Source: Methanomassiliicoccales archaeon (GTDB lineage: Archaea > Thermoplasmatota > Thermoplasmata > Methanomassiliicoccales > UBA472). Taken from it: DNA of 9,766 nucleotides. The stretch covers positions 1-9,766 of the forward strand of contig JAJRAL010000182.1 in NCBI GenBank assembly GCA_028679935.1. The letters run 5' to 3'. Shown here piece by piece: positions 6,001 through 9,766 of this stretch. A program made the position numbers and the translations under genes. The notes beneath the pieces were generated by a model. The model had not been told where the DNA came from and searched no databases. It saw only the letters and a list, made by a program, of their open reading frames with translations. Within the stretch, counting starts at the first letter, position 1, and each line of letters opens with the position of its first letter.

Positions 6001-6896
6001 TCGCGAGGGAAGTGGCATGGCGCGTCTTCGCCGCCGAGTACAACCAGTCGCGCCTGGAGATCAAGGGAGAGGGTGACAGAGCTCCCTCGTACGTCGTCTC
6101 CCCGCTCGGCGCGATGATGAACCGCGTCTTCGTGGTCGGAGTGCTCACTGACAAGGAGAACATCGGGTCGGAGGAGGAGCCGCTCTGGAGAGCTCGTCTC
6201 TCCGATCCGACCGGTACTTTCTATGTATCATCGGGGCAATACCAGCCGGAGGCGACCGCGGCCCTGGCGAAGGTCGAGCCGCCCGCCTTCGTCGCCATCG
6301 TCGGCAAGGTCAGGACCTACTCGCCGGAGGAGGGGACGATGTACGTCTCGATCCGCCCGGAGAGGATCATCGAGGTCGATCCCCGGCAGAGGGACCACTG
6401 GGTGCTCGAGACCTGCAGATCGACCCTGAGGCGAATCGAGGCGACGGCCGCGGCGAAGGAGATGAAGACGCCGAGCGTCGATGAGATCTCCAAGCTCGGA
6501 TACCCCAGGCCATTGGCCGACGGCGTCTCGAGGGCATTGACGTTCTACGTCGACCTGGACCTGGGTCGCTACCGTTCGCTGGTCGTCGAGGCACTGAAGT
6601 TCCTCCTGCCCGAGTACCAAGGAGAGCACGAGGGCGAGATGCCGGAGCAGCTCGGCCGCGCCGAAGAGGAGGTGCCGGACGAGGAGGAGGCGAAGACCGA
6701 GGAGGACAAGGAGGAGAAGGTCCTCGCCGTAATCACCAGCCTGGACAAGGCTGGCAAGGGCGCCTCTTGGGACGAGATCGTGGACGAGGTCAAGAAACTG
6801 GGCATCGACAAGACGGAGCTTGAGGAGCTGACGAACTCGCTGATGGACAAGGGAATGATCTACGAGCCGGTGCTGGGAAAGATGAAGCGCATCTGA
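5997..6896 (+). CDS. rpap: RPA-associated protein (COG3390 type), OB fold plus winged helix
   Basis: This 299-aa protein matches the RPA-associated family encoded directly after rpa in many euryarchaea. In haloarchaea such partners work together with their cognate RPA. It starts with the family's AREVAWRVFAAEY helix (3-15), then an OB fold (about 38-128) with VVGVLTD, ARLSDPTGTFYV and PAFVAIVGKVR. A helical region follows (about 130-205), then a strongly acidic low-complexity linker (about 208-240). The C-terminal domain (about 241-299) looks like a winged helix: SWDEIVDEVKKLGI, then ELEELTNSLMDKGMIYEP. OB fold, linker and winged helix is the plan of eukaryotic RPA32, so this is probably the small-subunit partner of the upstream RPA; the analogy is my inference. 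The 4-base overlap gives translational coupling, consistent with a complex. The gene ends one base from the oppositely oriented neighbour. Confidence 0.88.
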   Translation: MIAREVAWRVFAAEYNQSRLEIKGEGDRAPSYVVSPLGAMMNRVFVVGVLTDKENIGSEEEPLWRARLSDPTGTFYVSSGQYQPEATAALAKVEPPAFVAIVGKVRTYSPEEGTMYVSIRPERIIEVDPRQRDHWVLETCRSTLRRIEATAAAKEMKTPSVDEISKLGYPRPLADGVSRALTFYVDLDLGRYRSLVVEALKFLLPEYQGEHEGEMPEQLGRAEEEVPDEEEAKTEEDKEEKVLAVITSLDKAGKGASWDEIVDEVKKLGIDKTELEELTNSLMDKGMIYEPVLGKMKRI

Positions 6897-6897
6897 C

Positions 6898-7404
6898 CTA
6901 GGTGAACTCGTGCCTCGCCCTGAAGGTCGCCACTAGTCCAAGTATGCCGAGGAACGACGCCTCCAGGAAGAAGACCCCCAGGGTGAAGATCGAGAAGAAG
7001 CCGCAGACGGCGACAAGGGTGAAGTGGGTGTGCTTCCGGGCCAGATAGGCGGCCACCAGGGTCAGAGCGCTCGCCACGAAGATGAACGCGGTAAGGCCGA
7101 GGAACACCGCCCGGATCTGTCCGGCGGTGTAGGGGAAGCCCATCGACATCGCCTGGTCCACCATCGCATCGAGCTGCAGGAGCAGGAAGATCCCGCTCGC
7201 CACACCGTCGAGGCCGGACAGGAGGAATAGAATGCTCGCCGTCCTCGTCGTGGAGAGGAAGCGCGAACCCTGCTGGATCTGAACCGCGGGCGTACCCCCG
7301 ATGGGATAGCCGCACTTGGGGCACACCTTGGCGTCGGGCGGCAGGTATTCGCCACAGTGTTCGCAGAAATACGCCTTCTGAGCCGCCCGATCTTGAGCCG
7401 CCAT
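6898..7404 (-). CDS. Zinc-ribbon integral membrane protein of unknown function
   Basis: The 168-aa protein begins with a short zinc ribbon, C14-x2-C17-x10-C28-x2-C31 (FCEHCGEYLPPDAKVCPKCG), of the kind found at the N-terminus of many archaeal membrane proteins. A polar linker (35-50) and about four membrane segments follow (about 54-78, 98-121, 126-142 and 144-161). The positively charged FRARHEFT tail suggests a cytosolic C-terminus. Zinc-ribbon membrane proteins of this type have no settled function, and I do not recognise a named family. The start has a TATA-like box about 28 bases upstream and a GGGAG run four bases before the ATG. It is co-directional with the membrane protein upstream (38-base gap) and convergent with the RPA partner gene, with a single base between the stops. 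A longer frame covering the same DNA is a shadow. Confidence 0.8.
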   Translation of the reverse strand: MAAQDRAAQKAYFCEHCGEYLPPDAKVCPKCGYPIGGTPAVQIQQGSRFLSTTRTASILFLLSGLDGVASGIFLLLQLDAMVDQAMSMGFPYTAGQIRAVFLGLTAFIFVASALTLVAAYLARKHTHFTLVAVCGFFSIFTLGVFFLEASFLGILGLVATFRARHEFT

Positions 7405-7427
7405 TGCTCTCCCGACCGACTGCTGCG

Positions 7428-7438
7428 GTTAAAGCGTT
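7428..7438 (-). promoter_or_regulatory. TATA-like promoter of the zinc-ribbon gene
   Basis: The minus strand reads AACGCTTTAAC, centred about 28 bases before the start at 7404. It sits in the 38-base gap after the upstream membrane-protein gene, so the zinc-ribbon gene can probably be transcribed on its own. Confidence 0.5.
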
Positions 7439-7442
7439 TACC

Positions 7443-8222
7443 CTACGCGAGAAGCTGGAGAACGCTGTCCTCGTCGTTCGCTTGGGATTGCAGATGACGG
7501 GCATTCTCTTTGAGCAGCATGTAGTACCAGAGGACCAGGAATGGAGGTAATATGAGCGTGACAATTGCGAATGGAAGGAAACGATTGCCTCCTTTCGCAG
7601 GGGCAGATCTGATCTTTGATGCGAGGCCGAGCTTGGTGCCCGCCGATGACACCTGCTGCACGAACGCAGCCCACCGGCGCCCGTGAGCAATGGGCACCGT
7701 ATCGAGCGCCTTGAGATAGTAGAGCGTCACGAAGATGCCGACGAGGGGCAGCGCTCCGAAGGCGGTGTAGAGCGACGACGGCATCCTCTCGGTGTTCGTC
7801 GCGTCCCTCTCGATGCTCTCGAGGTTCGACATCTCCCCCTCGATGGTAGCGCTCATGCCCCTGGCCGAGGCGGTGGCGCGCAGGTATTCGATCGCCCCGC
7901 GGCGCAGCATCGCCTCTCGCCGGGCGTGAACGACGAAGCCCTTCACGAGAAGGTAGTTGAGCACGACGACGAAGGCGGACGCGATCGTGTAGAGGAAGAA
8001 GTACCCGACCACGACGGCCTGCCAGGAACCGAGCCATATGATCAGGAAGACGAGAACGACCAATCCGACCGACGAGCCGATTAGAGGAAGGTAGACGCGC
8101 CAGCCTGTGATCGGCCGCTCGTCCTTCCTCTGGGCGACGCTCTCCGCCATGTGCGCCTTGGCGCCGCGGAGGAGCACGGCTTCCTCCTTCCTTGCGCCCT
8201 TGGTATCGGTCGGGACTGACAT
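7443..8222 (-). CDS. Four-helix membrane protein of unknown function
   Basis: I do not recognise a named family. From the ATG at 8222 the protein is 259 aa. It has a charged cytosolic-looking N-terminus (1-40), two closely spaced membrane helices (about 44-65 and 68-94), a basic then acidic soluble segment (about 95-150), a third helix (about 151-170), a second polar segment, and a fourth helix (about 214-237) ending in LWYYMLLKENARHLQSQ. The last part recalls DUF4234-like membrane domains, but only loosely. The 8222 start is preferred over the in-frame one 13 codons upstream at 8261. AGGAG lies seven bases before it, and the upstream alternative would fall inside the TATA-like box. It follows the MEMO gene by 52 bases on the same strand and precedes another small membrane protein, so the two may act together; this is only positional evidence. 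Confidence 0.75.
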   Translation of the reverse strand: MSVPTDTKGARKEEAVLLRGAKAHMAESVAQRKDERPITGWRVYLPLIGSSVGLVVLVFLIIWLGSWQAVVVGYFFLYTIASAFVVVLNYLLVKGFVVHARREAMLRRGAIEYLRATASARGMSATIEGEMSNLESIERDATNTERMPSSLYTAFGALPLVGIFVTLYYLKALDTVPIAHGRRWAAFVQQVSSAGTKLGLASKIRSAPAKGGNRFLPFAIVTLILPPFLVLWYYMLLKENARHLQSQANDEDSVLQLLA

Positions 8223-8252
8223 GGCCACGCTCCTGTCTGGAGTGAGCGGGGT

Positions 8253-8262
8253 GCTATACAAA
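8253..8262 (-). promoter_or_regulatory. TATA-like promoter of the four-helix membrane protein
   Basis: The minus strand reads TTTGTATAGC about 36 bases before the ATG at 8222, giving a predicted leader of roughly 10 bases that just reaches the AGGAG at 8230-8234. The box starts 12 bases after the MEMO stop codon and makes a start at 8261 unlikely. Confidence 0.5.
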
Positions 8263-8274
8263 TGTTGAGGCGGA

Positions 8275-9093
8275 TTACCTCGTCACAACGATGCCCGCGT
8301 AGCCGACGACCTCGTTCATCGGGGTCACGTCGCCCGAGGTGGCGTACTTGAGTAGCTCCGCGTCCTTCCCCTTCACCGCCTCTATCATCGCCATCACCGG
8401 GCCGTAGCCGCACATCGAGACGTCCTGGCTCATGACGGCCGTCTCCACTCCCTTCGCGTTGAGCTTGAGGATCTTCTCGATGACCGAGGTGTCCTTGCGC
8501 TTCGCCTCCGCCATCGGGACATAGTGGGAGAAGTCGCTTGAGGCGATCACGATGACTCGCTTTCCTTCGCTCGCCTTCGCGATCCGCGAGCCGAGCTCGC
8601 GCGCCGTCTCATAGTCCTGGAAGAGCATCGTGATCGGCAGGATCCTCAGATCGGACTTGAAGTACTGGAGGAATGGCAGCTGGACCTCCACTGAGTGCTC
8701 CTGCGAATGGGCGAACGGGTCGTCCTCGACGAACGGCCGGAGCTTCTCCGCCATCTCCAGATCGACCTTGCACACCCCTAGGGGGGTGGAGAAGTCCTCC
8801 ATGTCCATCGCCACCCCAGACCCGAGGCCGTGGTGGTTCGGGCCGATGATGACGAACGTGTCGGGATAGCCTTCCTTCGCGATCGCGGCATAGACGTGCG
8901 CGGCGACCGGACCGGAGTACATGTAGCCGGCGTGGGGCACGACCGCTCCGACGATCTTCCCTCCGCCCTTGCCGAGGGTCGGGATCCTCCCTGGACCGAG
9001 ACGGTGGTTGAAACAGGACTCGATCTCCTGTCTGAGCGCTCGCTCCTTCCCCTCATAGAATCTGCCTGCCACCGCGGGATAGCGCACGCTCAT
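8275..9093 (-). CDS. MEMO1-family protein (LigB-like fold)
   Basis: This 272-aa protein belongs to the MEMO family, which shares the fold of class III non-heme iron dioxygenases (LigB). Human MEMO1 binds a redox metal through H49, H81 and C244. The equivalents here are H54 in VPHAGYMYSGP, H87 or H88 in IGPNHHG, and C228 in SMCGYGP. Other conserved blocks are the N-terminal RYPAVAGRFY (4-13), QEHSVEVQLPF (131-141), SSDFSHY (185-191) and C-terminal VGYAGIVV. The archaeal role is not established. The start at 9093 is chosen because the protein then begins at the usual family position and a TATA-like box lies about 27 bases upstream; the longer frame runs into rpsB. It lies 41 bases after rpsB on the same strand, a neighbourhood conserved in many archaea. 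No AMMECR1 domain is fused to it. Confidence 0.93.
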   Translation of the reverse strand: MSVRYPAVAGRFYEGKERALRQEIESCFNHRLGPGRIPTLGKGGGKIVGAVVPHAGYMYSGPVAAHVYAAIAKEGYPDTFVIIGPNHHGLGSGVAMDMEDFSTPLGVCKVDLEMAEKLRPFVEDDPFAHSQEHSVEVQLPFLQYFKSDLRILPITMLFQDYETARELGSRIAKASEGKRVIVIASSDFSHYVPMAEAKRKDTSVIEKILKLNAKGVETAVMSQDVSMCGYGPVMAMIEAVKGKDAELLKYATSGDVTPMNEVVGYAGIVVTR

Positions 9094-9114
9094 CTGTGAA
9101 ATAATGAGAAGGCA

Positions 9115-9124
9115 GGAATAAAGG
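9115..9124 (-). promoter_or_regulatory. TATA-like promoter of the MEMO gene
   Basis: The minus strand reads CCTTTATTCC in the 41-base gap after rpsB, centred about 27 bases before the MEMO ATG. This suggests a leaderless transcript in addition to any read-through from rpsB. Confidence 0.55.
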
Positions 9125-9134
9125 GTTTTCCGGC

Positions 9135-9746
9135 CTAGAGGCTGGCTTCGAAATCGTCGATGGTCAGCTTGAAGTCCTCGTCCCTGGTCAGGAGTCCCCT
9201 CGCCTTCAGGGTCTCCCTCGTCAGGAGCCAATAGACGCAAGCGAGCGCCCGGCGCCCCTTGTTGTTGGTCGGGATCGCCAGGTCGACGTTCCTCGTCTCG
9301 TTGTTCGCGTCGCAGAGCGCGATGATCGGTACGCCGATGTTCATCGCCTCGGCCATCGCCTGTTGGTCCGCCGCTGGATCCGTGACCATGAGCATCTCGG
9401 GCTCGATGTAGTCCGAGAGCTTGGGGTTGGTGAGCGACCCCGGCACGAACCTGCCCGGGAACGTCTTGGCGCCGATCGCCTTGGTGAACACCTTCACCGG
9501 CTTTTGCCCGTACTGCCTCGCCGATACGACCAGAACTCGGTCGGCCGGGAAACGGGCTATGAACTTCGCCGCGGCGCGGATCCGCGCGTCGGTCTGCTTC
9601 ACGTCCAAGACGTAAAGCCCGTCCGAGCGCACCTTGAAGATGAATTGTTTCATGTCCGCGCTCTTCTGCTGCGTGCCGATGTGCACGCCAGAAGTTAGAT
9701 AGACGTCCTCTGCAACAAGCAGGTCAGTGTTGGTTTCCTCGCTCAT
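9135..9746 (-). CDS. rpsB: 30S ribosomal protein S2 (archaeal/eukaryotic SA type)
   Basis: S2 is a universal small-subunit protein placed late in 30S assembly. From the ATG at 9746 the protein is 203 aa, the short archaeal length, with no long C-terminal extension. Recognisable blocks are [11 protein letters not shown] (16-26), the [15 protein letters not shown] segment (35-49), [10 protein letters not shown] (71-80), [11 protein letters not shown] (98-108), [16 protein letters not shown] (115-130), the [12 protein letters not shown] strand (138-149) and the [11 protein letters not shown] motif (158-168). The ATG at 9746 is preferred to the TTG two codons upstream, because GAGGG (9753-9757) lies six bases before it. 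In many archaea rpsB sits in an rpoN-rpoK-enolase-rpsB-MEMO cluster. The MEMO gene downstream fits this, and the last upstream bases may be the end of the preceding gene. Identification is secure. Confidence 0.97.
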   Translation of the reverse strand: MSEETNTDLLVAEDVYLTSGVHIGTQQKSADMKQFIFKVRSDGLYVLDVKQTDARIRAAAKFIARFPADRVLVVSARQYGQKPVKVFTKAIGAKTFPGRFVPGSLTNPKLSDYIEPEMLMVTDPAADQQAMAEAMNIGVPIIALCDANNETRNVDLAIPTNNKGRRALACVYWLLTRETLKARGLLTRDEDFKLTIDDFEASL

Positions 9747-9755
9747 CAGCAACCC

Positions 9756-9766
9756 TCATTCGTCCC
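9756..9766 (-). other. Possible 3' end of the gene upstream of rpsB
   Basis: On the minus strand the last bases read in one frame as Asp-Glu-stop, with the TGA at 9756-9758 overlapping the GAGGG ribosome-binding site of rpsB. Enolase is the usual upstream gene in archaea, but eleven bases cannot identify it. This is positional inference only. Confidence 0.25.

Noticed and set aside
6860..7690. 276-codon minus-strand frame covering the zinc-ribbon gene and part of the next gene
   Set aside because: It crosses two better-supported genes in another frame, and its composition is rich in Arg, Gly, Ser and Pro with no recognisable domain.
8223..8261. Thirteen-codon longer start for the four-helix membrane protein
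   Set aside because: The upstream start lies inside the TATA-like box, while the 8222 ATG has AGGAG at proper spacing.
8773..8788. CCCCTAGGGG palindrome within the MEMO gene
   Set aside because: It lies in codons for the conserved Thr-Pro-Leu-Gly-Val stretch and is explained by coding sequence.
9094..9240. N-terminal extension of the MEMO gene into rpsB
   Set aside because: The extra 49 residues are out-of-frame rpsB sequence, and the family N-terminus and TATA-like box support the start at 9093.
1..9766. tRNA or rRNA genes, CRISPR arrays, insertion sequences, attachment sites, defence or toxin-antitoxin genes
   Set aside because: No direct-repeat arrays, transposase or integrase motifs, or RNA-gene landmarks were seen. 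The gene content is core metabolism, replication and translation.

Overview
The window is a GC-rich (roughly 60% by eye) stretch of archaeal chromosome. PurP-type FAICAR synthetase, an archaeal replication protein A with its COG3390 partner, archaeal ribosomal protein S2 followed by a MEMO-family gene, and TATA-like boxes about 25-30 bases upstream of most starts all point to a euryarchaeon. A GC-rich member of the Thermoplasmata, such as Methanomassiliicoccales or an uncultured relative, is my best guess, but that placement is inference and not proven here.

Layout, left to right. Bases 1-2040 hold two metabolic genes in convergent orientation: pdxS (+, pyridoxal phosphate synthesis) and purP (-, the ninth step of purine synthesis). 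Bases 2110-3830 hold a divergent pair: a small VTT/DedA-like membrane protein (-) and a nucleotide-sugar epimerase (+) that carries all the recognisable active-site residues of GDP-mannose 3,5-epimerase. The 113 bases between them carry both promoters and a 6-bp inverted repeat. Bases 3831-4674 hold an unrecognised soluble coiled-coil protein (+), with unexplained inverted repeats on both sides. Bases 4675-6896 are a two-gene replication/repair operon: a three-OB-fold RPA with a zinc finger, translationally coupled by a GTGA overlap to an OB-fold plus winged-helix partner.

Bases 6898-9766 are all on the minus strand. Read in the direction of transcription they are rpsB, a MEMO-family protein, a four-helix membrane protein and a zinc-ribbon membrane protein. 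The last ends one base away from the RPA partner gene, tail to tail. rpsB-MEMO is a known archaeal neighbourhood that often also contains enolase upstream and isoprenoid genes downstream. Here the isoprenoid genes are replaced by two membrane proteins of unknown function.

I see no RNA genes, insertion sequences, CRISPR arrays or phage genes, and no gap longer than 125 bases. The window looks like ordinary core chromosome rather than an accessory island. The points most worth a second look are the GDP-mannose 3,5-epimerase-like enzyme, the RPA operon with its palindromic ribosome-binding site, the unrecognised gene at 3954-4571, and the interleaved inverted repeats just upstream of it.
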